Part shown: in pieces, positions 8,354-17,746 of the stretch
How the letters are laid out: every line of letters starts with the position of its first letter
How positions within the stretch are numbered: position 1 is the first letter of the stretch
Source: Psychrosphaera sp. B3R10
GTDB taxonomy: Bacteria > Pseudomonadota > Gammaproteobacteria > Enterobacterales > Alteromonadaceae
Assembly: GCF_018861025.1 (NCBI RefSeq)
Contig: NZ_JAHKQH010000026.1
Coordinates: forward strand, 62,001 to 126,000
Direction of reading: 5' to 3'
Length of the DNA: 64,000 nt
Program-made: the position numbers and the translations under genes
The notes under the pieces: generated by a model
Database searches by the model: none
Seen by the model: the letters and a program-made list of their open reading frames with translations, nothing else
What the model was told of the DNA's origin: nothing

Positions 8354-9341
8354 AATGATGAAAATAACCCGGTGCTACATCATAGTAATTGATGTTTTCA
8401 CCTTCTATCTGACGTAACTCATCAATATACATAATAGCATCAGAATCTCGTGTTGAATTAGTACCAAACAAATACCAACCATAGGACGGGTACAGACCAT
8501 TTTTATCGTTGTAACCCAATTGGATGTTGTGATGGTTCACTCTTCGTTTACCATCTATCCAAAGCCTAATATACCCTTTTTCCTCAAACGGATTGGTTCT
8601 AACCTGCAGCACAAAATCAACCCAACGATCTTGATATTCAGGTAAAGATACCGGTAAATTTAAGTGATTGACCCCCTCTCCTTTTATACTAGTACTTAGT
8701 TCCTTTGAGTCCCATGAATAGCCAACTCTAAACCCATCTGTTCCTATGGTAAGGCTAATTGGCGGTATTCGGCTTGGTTCACCATTTTTATCCTTTGCTC
8801 CGTGCAACTGAAAAAACAAAGCTCTTTGATCGCCTGTTAACGTAAAGTCAACACTTGGAAAATAAGCACTAAAACCATACCAAAGTGTTGTACTATTGGT
8901 GCTCGCTCTTTTTCCATGAAACATGGCCTTTCGATCTGTATTGTCTAATTTATTTGGGTCACCATTCCACTGTTCGGGGTGTTGATGTTTCCAATGTAAT
9001 TTGGCTGAATGCTTACCTAAACGGACAATTTCAGACTCCACCTTAAAAGAATGTGGTCCCTGAAATTGAGTAAAGAAAAAGAATTCAGGTAATTGGTTAT
9101 TTAAACCTGGTGTATAAATATTTATTGTTGTATTTTCCGCATTCCAACCAGCACCAGAAAATGACTCATAGGCAACAGACTTATGTCTTTGAATAGGTTT
9201 ATTGCCAACATAAGATTCACCAATCGCATAATTTTCCGCGACCGTTCTGCCAGTCTCCTCTGAAATTATTTTATCGTGCGCAGTCTTACATGCCATTAGC
9301 ACAACACTTATTAAAATTATTGTAAAAATTCGTTTATTCAT
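8352..9341 (-). CDS. Jelly-roll polysaccharide lyase-like lipoprotein (PF14099 / PL20-PL28 type)
   Basis: The protein has 329 residues with lipobox LMAC. The body from about residue 90 looks like the heparin-lyase-I-like jelly roll that includes glucuronan lyases and PL28 ulvan lyases. The landmarks are IVRLGKHSAKLHWKHQHPEQWNGD, LWYGFSAYFP, FFQLHG, WVDFVLQVRTNPFEEKGYIRLWIDGKR and a C-terminal MYIDELRQIEG. If catalytic it would cut at uronic acid residues by beta-elimination, leaving an unsaturated non-reducing end for GH105. PL28 is attractive because of the locus, but family assignment between PL20, PL28 and related groups cannot be made by eye. It converges on the GH43 gene and has its own 392-base upstream gap. 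Confidence 0.6.
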   Translation of the reverse strand: MNKRIFTIILISVVLMACKTAHDKIISEETGRTVAENYAIGESYVGNKPIQRHKSVAYESFSGAGWNAENTTINIYTPGLNNQLPEFFFFTQFQGPHSFKVESEIVRLGKHSAKLHWKHQHPEQWNGDPNKLDNTDRKAMFHGKRASTNSTTLWYGFSAYFPSVDFTLTGDQRALFFQLHGAKDKNGEPSRIPPISLTIGTDGFRVGYSWDSKELSTSIKGEGVNHLNLPVSLPEYQDRWVDFVLQVRTNPFEEKGYIRLWIDGKRRVNHHNIQLGYNDKNGLYPSYGWYLFGTNSTRDSDAIMYIDELRQIEGENINYYDVAPGYFHH

Positions 9342-9733
9342 TTTTGCCTACTTTTGTCGTTTCAATTGTGATTCGAAATAAGATATCTATGATTAAACAT
9401 TAATCACGGCTAACTGACGTTGCATTTTAAAGTCATGGTACACATGGCTATTCTCCATTCTAAATACACTTTATTTTCAGTTTGACCTATATGTTTTGAG
9501 CTGCTCGGGTTGCCTAGCAGGCATAGATTTTCGGTTCAGAATGGGAGCTTTGAGTTTTAAACACTGATCGCTAAGTCGAGTTTGTCACGCGCAAAAAATA
9601 TTTGTTACGAAGAAATCACAGATCCCATTGTTTCGAATAATGGCAACAACGTTAGCACTTTGTCATGCCAACCCAATCAAAACATTAGTTGGGTTAGCTA
9701 TGAGCGTAGCTTTTGAACAGCTAGCTTTTCTGC
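9342..9733. other. Intergenic gap between two minus-strand lyase genes
   Basis: No gene seen. It should hold the promoter of the jelly-roll lyase gene. On its right side it holds a 7-bp hairpin (9670-9676 with 9689-9695), possibly the end of the PL25-like transcript. The phased GAYT pattern is not evident here. Confidence 0.5.
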
Positions 9734-11470
9734 CTAATTGATTTGTTGGACCAAGTTATTTGCTCGAAACTCGCCGTCATGCCATAAGTAAAGTCGTTGC
9801 GAACCCGCTTTTCTAACATTCACAATAATTGCTTTTACTTCCCCTGTTTCATTGGCAACAGGCTTCACTAATAACTTGCCTTTATCGACGTTAAAATAAG
9901 TTTTATCCACTTGCCAGTCTTGACTATTAAGCAGATTATCCGCTTTAGTACTACGGTTAGTGCGTTGTTTAGCTATCGCAAAAACACTTTCCCCTTTACT
10001 ATTGCGGTAAGCAACCGCCGCTGTATCACTCTGTTTTCCAAGCTTTTCTAAAGCAAAAATCTTGCTAACTTTTTTGCCATCGGTGTCTACTAATGTACGA
10101 TTTTTTGTACCAGGCATAGGGTGTCCATGGGTCCAACTACCATTGTCAAAAATAGCCATACGCCATTCGCGATACCCTTCCCCCTTCGCCTCGTAAGCCG
10201 CTGCAATTTTGCCATCACCTAGAATAAGTGGTCTTGTGCCGAAACTGGTTTCACCTGCTTTTTCTGAGTTGTAGGCTAAAGTGTGTTGGTTACTGCTCTG
10301 CAATGTTAATGGTAAGGTTAATTTTTCTTTATTTGCGTTATAAAACGAGCCGTCCGTCGTATCTAACACCATGTAATAAAGGTTTAGACGGTTGTAATGT
10401 GTTTTATCGTGGATCTCTTTAAAATTACAAGCATGCCAAAGTGAGGTAATTGCAATTTCAGTGTCCGATATTTTTAACGGATTAATGTAATGAGTGTGAA
10501 CGGTTATCGGGTCGCTATGATCGGGCGTTGGCCAAGTAATAGTGACTGGCGGCTCAAACGTTTGTGAACCATTTTTCATTTTGTAATATAACCATGGAGA
10601 TTTATGAGTACCGGCGCGAGTAAAAAAATAAATGTCGCCATTGGCCATCTTGTAACTTTTGGTATAAGAAGCAAAAGGCGTGATGTCGTTTTTTTCTGAA
10701 AATGAAGATAAATCATATGGTTTGCTAGAAACCACATGTTTCATTCGGCCACCAGCATGGGGAGTGTCTATCGATAATGGATTTAACCCATCTTCACGCT
10801 CTCCTCCATGGCCACCAAATACAATATGAATATAACCCTGATTATCTACTTCAATTATGGGCCGCCCATGGCTGTCAATTTTGCGTTCACCTTTTGACAG
10901 GGTGCTGTGTCCCGCTTTGTAAGGCCCATCCCATTTGTCTGTGCGTAAGTTGTAACTAGCAACATATGGGTCTGTTAAATGTCCTTGGTAAGTCACATAT
11001 ACCGTATCACCAATGAGTTGGTGCCAACCTGTGTAAGTATTTCCCGGTAAGTTTTCTGTAAAGAAACCTTTGGGCAGTTGCGGTTGATGATTGGTTTTCT
11101 TGCTATTCGAACTTAAGTTTTCTGCAGGCAGGTTGTAAATTTCAATAAATTTTTTGCCTTCGGTGTAAGCATCATAAACAGGTTGAAACTCAACATACTG
11201 ACCGTATAAATACTGATCTATCCGCCAGCGCCAATATTCACTGTTATAAGTAGCGTTAGCTGTATTTCCATTTTGTTTTTCATTTATTAAAGCCGAAAAT
11301 GTAGGATCTTGAAGAGAATATTTATTTATTAATTCAGACCTTTTTTCAAAAAAATTGCTCTCTGTCTCTGCTAGAACAGGCTGACTCGGTAGTTTGATTG
11401 CACATGCAGATATTGTAATTACGGACGCTGATATCACCGCAGCTATAGTAAGTTTTAATGCGTTATTCAT
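9734..11470 (-). CDS. PL25-like (BNR-type beta-propeller) lyase with an N-terminal extension
   Basis: The protein has 578 residues with a lipoprotein-type signal (ISAC). Residues about 30-130 form an extra charged, Tyr-rich region not present in the second PL25-type protein of this window (48242-49696). From about 150 the propeller follows that protein segment by segment: VYVTYQGHLTDPYVA, GYIHIVFGGHGG, a His-containing TPHAGGRMKH, NGDIYFFTRAGTHKSPWLYYK, and a late TTW/HACN strand. The His, Tyr and Arg positions thought to act in PL25 ulvan lyases appear retained. A lyase acting on ulvan or a side-chain variant is likely. Its distance from the other copy suggests a different cleavage preference. 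It follows the sulfatase gene by 106 bases. Confidence 0.65.
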   Translation of the reverse strand: MNNALKLTIAAVISASVITISACAIKLPSQPVLAETESNFFEKRSELINKYSLQDPTFSALINEKQNGNTANATYNSEYWRWRIDQYLYGQYVEFQPVYDAYTEGKKFIEIYNLPAENLSSNSKKTNHQPQLPKGFFTENLPGNTYTGWHQLIGDTVYVTYQGHLTDPYVASYNLRTDKWDGPYKAGHSTLSKGERKIDSHGRPIIEVDNQGYIHIVFGGHGGEREDGLNPLSIDTPHAGGRMKHVVSSKPYDLSSFSEKNDITPFASYTKSYKMANGDIYFFTRAGTHKSPWLYYKMKNGSQTFEPPVTITWPTPDHSDPITVHTHYINPLKISDTEIAITSLWHACNFKEIHDKTHYNRLNLYYMVLDTTDGSFYNANKEKLTLPLTLQSSNQHTLAYNSEKAGETSFGTRPLILGDGKIAAAYEAKGEGYREWRMAIFDNGSWTHGHPMPGTKNRTLVDTDGKKVSKIFALEKLGKQSDTAAVAYRNSKGESVFAIAKQRTNRSTKADNLLNSQDWQVDKTYFNVDKGKLLVKPVANETGEVKAIIVNVRKAGSQRLYLWHDGEFRANNLVQQIN

Positions 11471-11509
11471 GGTAATTGAGCTTCTGTTTAAATTAATAGA
11501 AACAAATTA

Positions 11510-11531
11510 TTGGGTTTAGATTTCAACCCAA
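11510..11531 (-). terminator. Short hairpin between sulfatase and PL25-like genes
   Basis: A 7-bp stem (11510-11516 with 11525-11531) lies in the 106-base gap. There is no clear U tract, so it may only modulate read-through between the two genes. Confidence 0.3.
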
Positions 11532-11576
11532 CAATAAAGGCTTTAAAAGCCCCTTTTAGGGAGGCACGAATTTACA

Positions 11577-13031
11577 TCAACTTTTATTTTTTAAGACGTT
11601 GCGTTCTTTTACTGAATACCAGTTTGTGAGTTTATCGCTTAAAGCTTTTACCAACTCTGGATGTTGTTCTGCTAAATTCATTGTTTCATGTTCATCAGCT
11701 AAAATATTGTAAAGCCTCGGGCCTTCTAACACACCTTTGTGGTACTTCTGGTAACTGATGTTTGCTCCGTCATAACTTAAGATTAACTTCCATTGGCCTG
11801 CGATCACCCAACGGTATAACAAAGTGCTTTCAGCGTTGTTCAGCTCTGTCATGTCATGGGCAAATCCCTCTCCAAATATAGCATCACGGTCTATTGGCGT
11901 TTCTTGTTTTAGATTTTCCAATAAATTTTTACCAGGTAAATTAGGCGGAACTTCAATACCCGCTACAGCTAATACCGTAGGTACAATATCAATGCTGCTC
12001 ACCGCTTCTGTTCGCATTTGTGCGTTAAATTGACTAGGCAAAGAGAACATAATAGGTGTACGAACACCGCTTTCTCCTGGGCTTTGTTTTGAGCGCGGTA
12101 AAAAACGTTCCGCCTGACTTGGATTTGTCACCCAGCCATTGTCAGATACATAAACAATCAATGTATTATCTTTCAGCCCTTTTTCCTCTAAATATCCAAG
12201 TAATTCAGCATTGGTTTCATCAAACCATTCGATCATCGCGTAGTACTTAGCAATAGATGTTGGCAAACCTAAATTTGCGTATTTTTTATATATGCGCTGC
12301 GGTGGATTATGCGGTGTATGAGGCATATATGGCGCATACCAAATTAAAAATGGATGGCCTTCGGAGGTCGATTTGTCGATAAAGTTCGTTATCGGCTTTA
12401 TTCCTTCACGACCAATTTTTAATCCGTCATCTCCGTGACGGCCGCCTTTTTCTGGAAAACCACGAGTCATGCCTTCATCAAATCGGCCGCGCTTAAAGCT
12501 GCCTTCCCACCATTTACCTGTTTGAAGTGATTTGTAGCCTTTTTCTTTTAACAGTTGCGGCAGTGTCGCAACATTATCAATTTTTGTAATAATTTCACCG
12601 CGTTGCTTTTGATATTCAGCCCCTTTTTTGCCGCCCGGTAGATTGCGCGATGGATCGTTGCCCGTAATTCCGTGCTGAGAAGCATAAAGCCCCGTGGCTA
12701 TCGTGGCCAATGATGGCCGACACAAAGAAGTCGGAACATAGCCTCGAGTAAATGTCACAGACTCAGCCGCCAACTGGTCTAATGCAGGTGTCTTGACAAT
12801 CTCATGCCCCATAAAGCTATAGTCATTCCACGCATGATCATCAGATAAAATAAGAACAATATTTGGCGGTGTTTGGTTATTTTCACTATTTGTGTCTCGG
12901 GAAGAATCTAGCTTGTCAGATTGCAATGAAGTCATGTTGCAACCAGCTAAAGCTAATACTAAAAGCCCGCACAGAGCCTTTGTCTTATAAGCAAGTTGTT
13001 TTATTTTACAATGTCCAGTTGATAGGTTCAT
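11577..13031 (-). CDS. S1-family sulfatase with a C-R-P-S-L active-site motif
   Basis: The protein has 484 residues with lipobox LAGC. The alkaline-phosphatase-fold metal-binding start is IVLILSDDHAWNDYSFMGH near residue 60. The formylglycine motif reads CRPSL rather than the usual CxPSR. The following region LATIATGLYASQHGITGND, the GKWW segment, the PHTPHNPP segment and VSDNGW are all sulfatase-like. Cys would need oxidation to formylglycine by a maturase not found in this window. The replacement of Arg by Leu may be normal for its subfamily, since similar LCRPSLA strings occur in other sulfatase-like proteins I know of. It probably removes sulfate from rhamnose-3-sulfate-containing oligomers in the periplasm. 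Confidence 0.8.
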   Translation of the reverse strand: MNLSTGHCKIKQLAYKTKALCGLLVLALAGCNMTSLQSDKLDSSRDTNSENNQTPPNIVLILSDDHAWNDYSFMGHEIVKTPALDQLAAESVTFTRGYVPTSLCRPSLATIATGLYASQHGITGNDPSRNLPGGKKGAEYQKQRGEIITKIDNVATLPQLLKEKGYKSLQTGKWWEGSFKRGRFDEGMTRGFPEKGGRHGDDGLKIGREGIKPITNFIDKSTSEGHPFLIWYAPYMPHTPHNPPQRIYKKYANLGLPTSIAKYYAMIEWFDETNAELLGYLEEKGLKDNTLIVYVSDNGWVTNPSQAERFLPRSKQSPGESGVRTPIMFSLPSQFNAQMRTEAVSSIDIVPTVLAVAGIEVPPNLPGKNLLENLKQETPIDRDAIFGEGFAHDMTELNNAESTLLYRWVIAGQWKLILSYDGANISYQKYHKGVLEGPRLYNILADEHETMNLAEQHPELVKALSDKLTNWYSVKERNVLKNKS

Positions 13032-13152
13032 TTGATTAAGCCTGTTTGCGACTATTGTACTTTTTAATAGTTTTTGTGATTACTTTTACGATATTGGAGA
13101 TGACTTCCCATTTATTTCTAAATATGCGAAACCAACTCCATACCGTCACTTA

Positions 13153-16029
13153 TTATGGTGTTTGGAACTCTAAGCGGTGCTGGCCAGCAGAATATTTCAC
13201 GGGCTTTAGCTTACCGAGGGTAGGTAATGTCACTAACGCACTTGAGTTATTTGGAATTACAAAATCCCAAACGATACGATCGCCATCACGTTGCCAGCGA
13301 CTTTTTATTTCCCCATACCCGGTTGTGTAAGACACATCCACACTATCTAAGCCAGATACAAATAACGGGGCTAATTCAAAATCTTGATATCCAACGGTGT
13401 CAGCCATTGGACGAATACCACCAAGGCCTTCATAAAACCAACCGTCATAACCGCTGTGGAATGGATGGTTTAATGAACGGCCAGGTTCGGCTTCATGTCT
13501 ACCTTGCTTTGAGCCTGGAATAAAGCCACCTTTACGCTCCCACAATGTGGTCGCATTAAGCTCGTTTAGCAGGTAAGCGTAACCTGGGTAACCTTTGGCT
13601 TTAAAAATATTAAAGGCCGTATCTGCGTAGCCAAAATCACTTAACGCACGGTACAAATAAGTTTGCCCCAACGCACCGACAGACGCATGACCTTGCCATG
13701 TGTTAATCACATCATCGTTGATAGCTTTGGCTATCGCCGCGTGTTTATCTCGAGGCGCAATATCAAACGCTATTGCCATCGCATCAGCTGTTTGGCTTCC
13801 ATAACTATTACTTGTAGAGTCAAATAATTCAGTATTAAACTGCGTAGTGATCTGCCTAAATAACTTAGAATAGTGAGCGGTACCTTCAGGTTTATTTAAT
13901 AACGTTGAGATTTTTGACATTAAATTAGCAGTATGAGCAAACAAAGCGGAACTTGTTAACGTTGGAGTTGTACGCTCAGAGGCACAACGTCCGTTTACGC
14001 GGTCCGCACCGCGATTTACTACAGGATCACACCAGTCACCATAGCCAATTCGTAACATTGAACTTTCTAGCTTTGCTTCACCAGCTGTCATGTATTCAAC
14101 CATGCTCTCATATTGGTCAGCCAATAATTGCATGTCTCCATGGTGGCGATAGTGTTCCCATGCGATCATAATTTCCGCTGCCGCCCAGTCAAACTTGTCA
14201 CCATGTGTTCGTTTACCAGGCACAACTGCTGGCGCTACAAATGCCGCGGTTTGAAAGTCGCCCAAAAACTTGTCCCAAAACTTATCCATGTTGTAATTGT
14301 AGTTACCAGTGATCATTGCCGCATGAGCATCACCAGTCCAGCCAGCTCGTTCACGAATTGGACAATCCATTGGCAATGCAATTAGGTTACTTTCATATCC
14401 CCAAAGGGCCATGTCATGTATTTGATTCAATAATGGATCAGAGCTTGTAAATTTACCTACTATTTCAACATCGCTTCTAACTAAATGCGCGGTTATTGAA
14501 TCTAAAGCCGGGGCATGCTCCAAACCTCGAATTTCAATGTACCTAAAACCATGCCAAGTAAAAATTGGTGTCCAGCTTTCAGTTTCATCGTCTGACGCTA
14601 TATAGCCGTCCACCTGTTTTAATAAAGGCGCGCCGCCGCCACTTTTTTGACTGATCATATTTTTAGATGTGACCCATTCAGCGTAACGGAAATACACAGC
14701 TTGCCCTTTTTTAAGGCCAAGGCTTTTAACATCAACGGTTGGAATACCAGTAAAGTTTTGACCAAAATCCAATACCCAAACATTTGGCTCCGGATTCAAG
14801 ATGTCTACAGGCTTAACTTCTTTAACAGCTTTAATTGCGGGCTGTAGTTGTGGTTCGAGGGATTTTGTAGGCCATTGCTCAAGCACTTCTACCTTTTGCC
14901 AACTGCTCAAATCTAAATTGGTATCTTTATTCCAACCAGCGATAGCGTTATTTGCATCAAACAATTCGCCAGAGAATACGCCTTCTTTTAATACAGGAGA
15001 AACATGGCTCAACCAATTTTTGTCACTGGCAATCACTTGTTTAGTGCCGTCGTCATAGGTAACTTCAAGTTGGGCAATAAAAGTTGGCTGACCATAAGAC
15101 AAAGAGCGCTTTGGCTTTGAGCCCGATTTAGCATCAGGGTTTGTCCATTTGCTGAATGCAATATCTTCGTCATACCAACCACTGCCTAGATGCACAGCGA
15201 TGATATTTTCACCTTTATTTAAAAAAGATTGAACATCATCAGTGTTATACAAAATACGTTTATCAAAATCGGTTTGACCCGGGTCCATAATACGATCATC
15301 CACATTACGACCATTTAGATATATTTCATAGTAGCCACCAGCTGTACTATGTAATCGAGCTTTAGTGATTGATTTATTGCTGTCTAATGTAAATTCATGT
15401 CTAAATAGACCTGCTGTTGCTGATGCTTCTAATTGTTTTAATACTCGTTGTTGAGTTTTTAGTTTGCTGTTTGTTAAACTTTTATTTTCTAAGTTTGCAG
15501 CAAATCGCATCCATTGCGTAACGGCTGGCGTAATTTCAGTGGGTTGAGGTTTAGCCATTTTTAGCCATTTCGCTTGCCAATCGTCCTTATTAACAAGTCC
15601 CATTTCCCAAGAATCGATGTCACTCCATTTATGTGGCGGTTTGTCACCTTCAGCCCAAACTCGAACGCGCCAATAGACGGCTATACCCGATGTAAGTGGC
15701 TTTCCTTCATATGCGATATGAACTGAACGTCGATCTTGTATTTGCCCACTATCCCATAAATCTGGTCTGCCCTCGGATATTAAGTGTTCAGATGTAGCGA
15801 CTTGAATCTGATAAGCGCTTTGTGTGGTGACATTGGAATACCAAGCCAAACTCGGTTTTGGATTATGAACATTAAGCGGATTCTGATTACCTTCTACCAA
15901 TAAATTAGAAGGCGCTGGATCTAAATCTTGCTTAGTTCCACAACCTACAACATTAGCAACGACAAGCAAAAGTATCGCTATTCTAGTGGCATACCAGCCC
16001 TTGTTTACGAAATACCGAGTATTGTTCAT
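13153..16029 (-). CDS. GH78 alpha-L-rhamnosidase, lipoprotein
   Basis: The protein has 958 residues. I place the start at the ATG at 16029 because AAGGAG lies 9 bases before it, whereas the ATG at 16038 directly abuts that site. The signal ends in a lipobox-like VVGC. Order: an N-terminal Ig-like domain starting PSNLLVEGNQNPLNVHNPKPSLAW, beta-sandwich domains with GGYYEIYLNGRNVDD, the (alpha/alpha)6 domain with the GH78 signature MDCPIRERAGWTGDAH near residue 560, the TLWERKGGF acid-containing segment near 825, and a C-terminal sandwich. The enzyme hydrolyses terminal alpha-L-rhamnose. Downstream minus-strand genes encode sulfatase, PL25-like and jelly-roll lyases. Confidence 0.88.
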   Translation of the reverse strand: MNNTRYFVNKGWYATRIAILLLVVANVVGCGTKQDLDPAPSNLLVEGNQNPLNVHNPKPSLAWYSNVTTQSAYQIQVATSEHLISEGRPDLWDSGQIQDRRSVHIAYEGKPLTSGIAVYWRVRVWAEGDKPPHKWSDIDSWEMGLVNKDDWQAKWLKMAKPQPTEITPAVTQWMRFAANLENKSLTNSKLKTQQRVLKQLEASATAGLFRHEFTLDSNKSITKARLHSTAGGYYEIYLNGRNVDDRIMDPGQTDFDKRILYNTDDVQSFLNKGENIIAVHLGSGWYDEDIAFSKWTNPDAKSGSKPKRSLSYGQPTFIAQLEVTYDDGTKQVIASDKNWLSHVSPVLKEGVFSGELFDANNAIAGWNKDTNLDLSSWQKVEVLEQWPTKSLEPQLQPAIKAVKEVKPVDILNPEPNVWVLDFGQNFTGIPTVDVKSLGLKKGQAVYFRYAEWVTSKNMISQKSGGGAPLLKQVDGYIASDDETESWTPIFTWHGFRYIEIRGLEHAPALDSITAHLVRSDVEIVGKFTSSDPLLNQIHDMALWGYESNLIALPMDCPIRERAGWTGDAHAAMITGNYNYNMDKFWDKFLGDFQTAAFVAPAVVPGKRTHGDKFDWAAAEIMIAWEHYRHHGDMQLLADQYESMVEYMTAGEAKLESSMLRIGYGDWCDPVVNRGADRVNGRCASERTTPTLTSSALFAHTANLMSKISTLLNKPEGTAHYSKLFRQITTQFNTELFDSTSNSYGSQTADAMAIAFDIAPRDKHAAIAKAINDDVINTWQGHASVGALGQTYLYRALSDFGYADTAFNIFKAKGYPGYAYLLNELNATTLWERKGGFIPGSKQGRHEAEPGRSLNHPFHSGYDGWFYEGLGGIRPMADTVGYQDFELAPLFVSGLDSVDVSYTTGYGEIKSRWQRDGDRIVWDFVIPNNSSALVTLPTLGKLKPVKYSAGQHRLEFQTP

Positions 16030-16524
16030 TAAATCCATCTCCTTTTAACGAGCACTTTCCTATATCGCCGCATACATAATTGCGAGTAAGTAAGAACAAG
16101 TTGATGATTTATTAGGGTTGGATATTTGTCTAAGGTAGTACTACTGGCATAAGACCAGAGAACAAATAGCATTAGCTATTTAGACTTATATATGTGTAAT
16201 CCCTATTGATACTGCAACTTTAACGTTGCTTCTAATTTTATTTATTATTTTTTGTACAACTGCAAATAAACCTTAACACGCCACATGTTTAAAAAAAAGC
16301 ACAAATGAGCGATTTTGACTTACAATGACTTGTCGTGGTATTTATAATACATTAGACGTTTAACGGGTTAAAACTCCAATAATTTAAAAAAAAACAATAA
16401 TAAATAAATAGATAGGATTTATCTAAAGATAGAAAAAAATATTAAACAAAGTATAAAAAAGAACAATATAAATTCAAAAACAATAAACCACTCTTAGAAG
16501 TGACTATAATCGACTGGGGTTGAC
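16030..16524. other. Divergent promoter region between GH78 and the GH105 operon
   Basis: An AT-rich 495-base gap carries no gene and serves both flanking transcription units. It contains a phased operator array at 16307-16336. The bases just before 16525 offer only a weak GGGG-type ribosome binding site. Confidence 0.6.
16307..16336 (+). promoter_or_regulatory. Phased GAYT array 1 (GH78 / GH105 divergent promoters)
   Basis: Three units of 10 bp begin GAGC, GACT and GACT at 16307, 16317 and 16327. A G follows at 16337. Unit consensus over all arrays in the window is GAYTNWWWWT. Proposed operator; inference. Confidence 0.55.
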
Positions 16525-17745
16525 ATGAATAATAAAGTATATATTGCACTCACCATCGTGGTGGCATATTTAGGCCTTACCGCCTGCCAATCAATCTCGA
16601 ATGTATTTTCCGATAAAAGTAGTGATAAATTATATTCAGGTGCAGTTTCAACGGTGACAATACAGCAACAAGCCTTAGAAATCGGTCAGCGAGTAGCAGA
16701 TTGGCAGGTAACTCAAATTGAAGCTGATAATTATGATTATTTAGCCGCTCGATATCACGATGCATCATCTAAACCTCAACATTGGATCCAAGCAGCGTTT
16801 TACATTGGATTAACAGAATGGGTAGAGGTCACCGATAATAACGTTTTGTTAAGTCACATCGAAACAATGGCAAAAGAGCAAAACTATGCATTAAGGTTAT
16901 CTCGAGGTAAACATGCTGATGACCATGCTATTGGACAAACCTACCTTTGGTTAACTGAAAGAACAAATAACAAATTTGCATTTGAGCCGACAAAACAACT
17001 TTTTGATCAAATACTTGCAAATCCTTCAACTGTTACACTAGAAATGGATTCAAGCAAAAAAAGACCTAAAGCCTACGAGGGTGCTTGCCAAGATAGGTGG
17101 TGTTGGGCCGATGCATTGTTCATGGCTCCAAGAACGTGGATAAAATTAGGAAATATTACTGGAGAAGACAGATATATTAATTTTGCCGACAAAGAGTTTT
17201 GGGCAACCGTGAACTATTTGTTTTCTGAAAAACATGGATTGTATTTTCGCGACAGCCGATATTTCGATCAGAAAAGTGATAATGGAAAGCCTGTTTTTTG
17301 GAGCCGAGGCAACGGTTGGGTATTTGCGGCTTTACCTTTAATCATTGATGACTTACCAAAGGACCACCCTTCTCGCGTCCGATATATAGAGCTCTTTAAA
17401 AAAAATGCAGCTGGCTTACAAAAAATACAAAACCCAAACGGATACTGGTCGGCTTCATTGCTTGATCCAAATAAGGTTAAAACACCGGAAGTAAGTGGTA
17501 CAGGCTTCATCACGTATGGATTAGCTTGGGGGGTAAATAATGGTATTTTAACTGATGATTCTTATAAACAATCAGTTATTAAAGGTTGGAACGCGTTAGT
17601 GAACTCAGTGCAGAATAATGGTCGAGTAAACTGGGTTCAACAGGTAGGAAAATCCCCTGATCCCTTGAAAAAAACCGACACTCAATTATATGGTGCAGGT
17701 GCAGTGTTACTTGCCGCATCCGAAATGACCAAGTGGACAAAGTAG
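16525..17745 (+). CDS. GH105 unsaturated uronyl hydrolase, lipoprotein (copy 1)
   Basis: GH105 enzymes hydrate and remove the 4-deoxy-hex-4-enuronate left at the non-reducing end by lyases. The protein has 406 residues with lipobox LTAC. The (alpha/alpha)6 core shows HADDHAIGQTYLWLTE near residue 130, with catalytic Asp candidates. It also has DRWCWADALFMAPRTW near 190, FWSRGNGWVFAALP near 255, and a C-terminal VNWVQQVGKSPDPLKKTD. It is the same length as, and strongly similar to, the copy at 46957-48177. It opens a plus-strand operon with a CBM-like lipoprotein gene and a sulfatase gene, and lies 189 bases downstream of a phased operator array. Confidence 0.9.
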   Translation: MNNKVYIALTIVVAYLGLTACQSISNVFSDKSSDKLYSGAVSTVTIQQQALEIGQRVADWQVTQIEADNYDYLAARYHDASSKPQHWIQAAFYIGLTEWVEVTDNNVLLSHIETMAKEQNYALRLSRGKHADDHAIGQTYLWLTERTNNKFAFEPTKQLFDQILANPSTVTLEMDSSKKRPKAYEGACQDRWCWADALFMAPRTWIKLGNITGEDRYINFADKEFWATVNYLFSEKHGLYFRDSRYFDQKSDNGKPVFWSRGNGWVFAALPLIIDDLPKDHPSRVRYIELFKKNAAGLQKIQNPNGYWSASLLDPNKVKTPEVSGTGFITYGLAWGVNNGILTDDSYKQSVIKGWNALVNSVQNNGRVNWVQQVGKSPDPLKKTDTQLYGAGAVLLAASEMTKWTK

Positions 17746-17746
17746 A

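Noticed and set aside
9670-11531. Similar 7-bp stems (AACCCAA with TTGGGTT) near 9670 and 11510 considered as a repeated mobile element
   Set aside because: Only the short stem is shared, in opposite loop orientation, and the flanks differ. Chance similarity is more likely.
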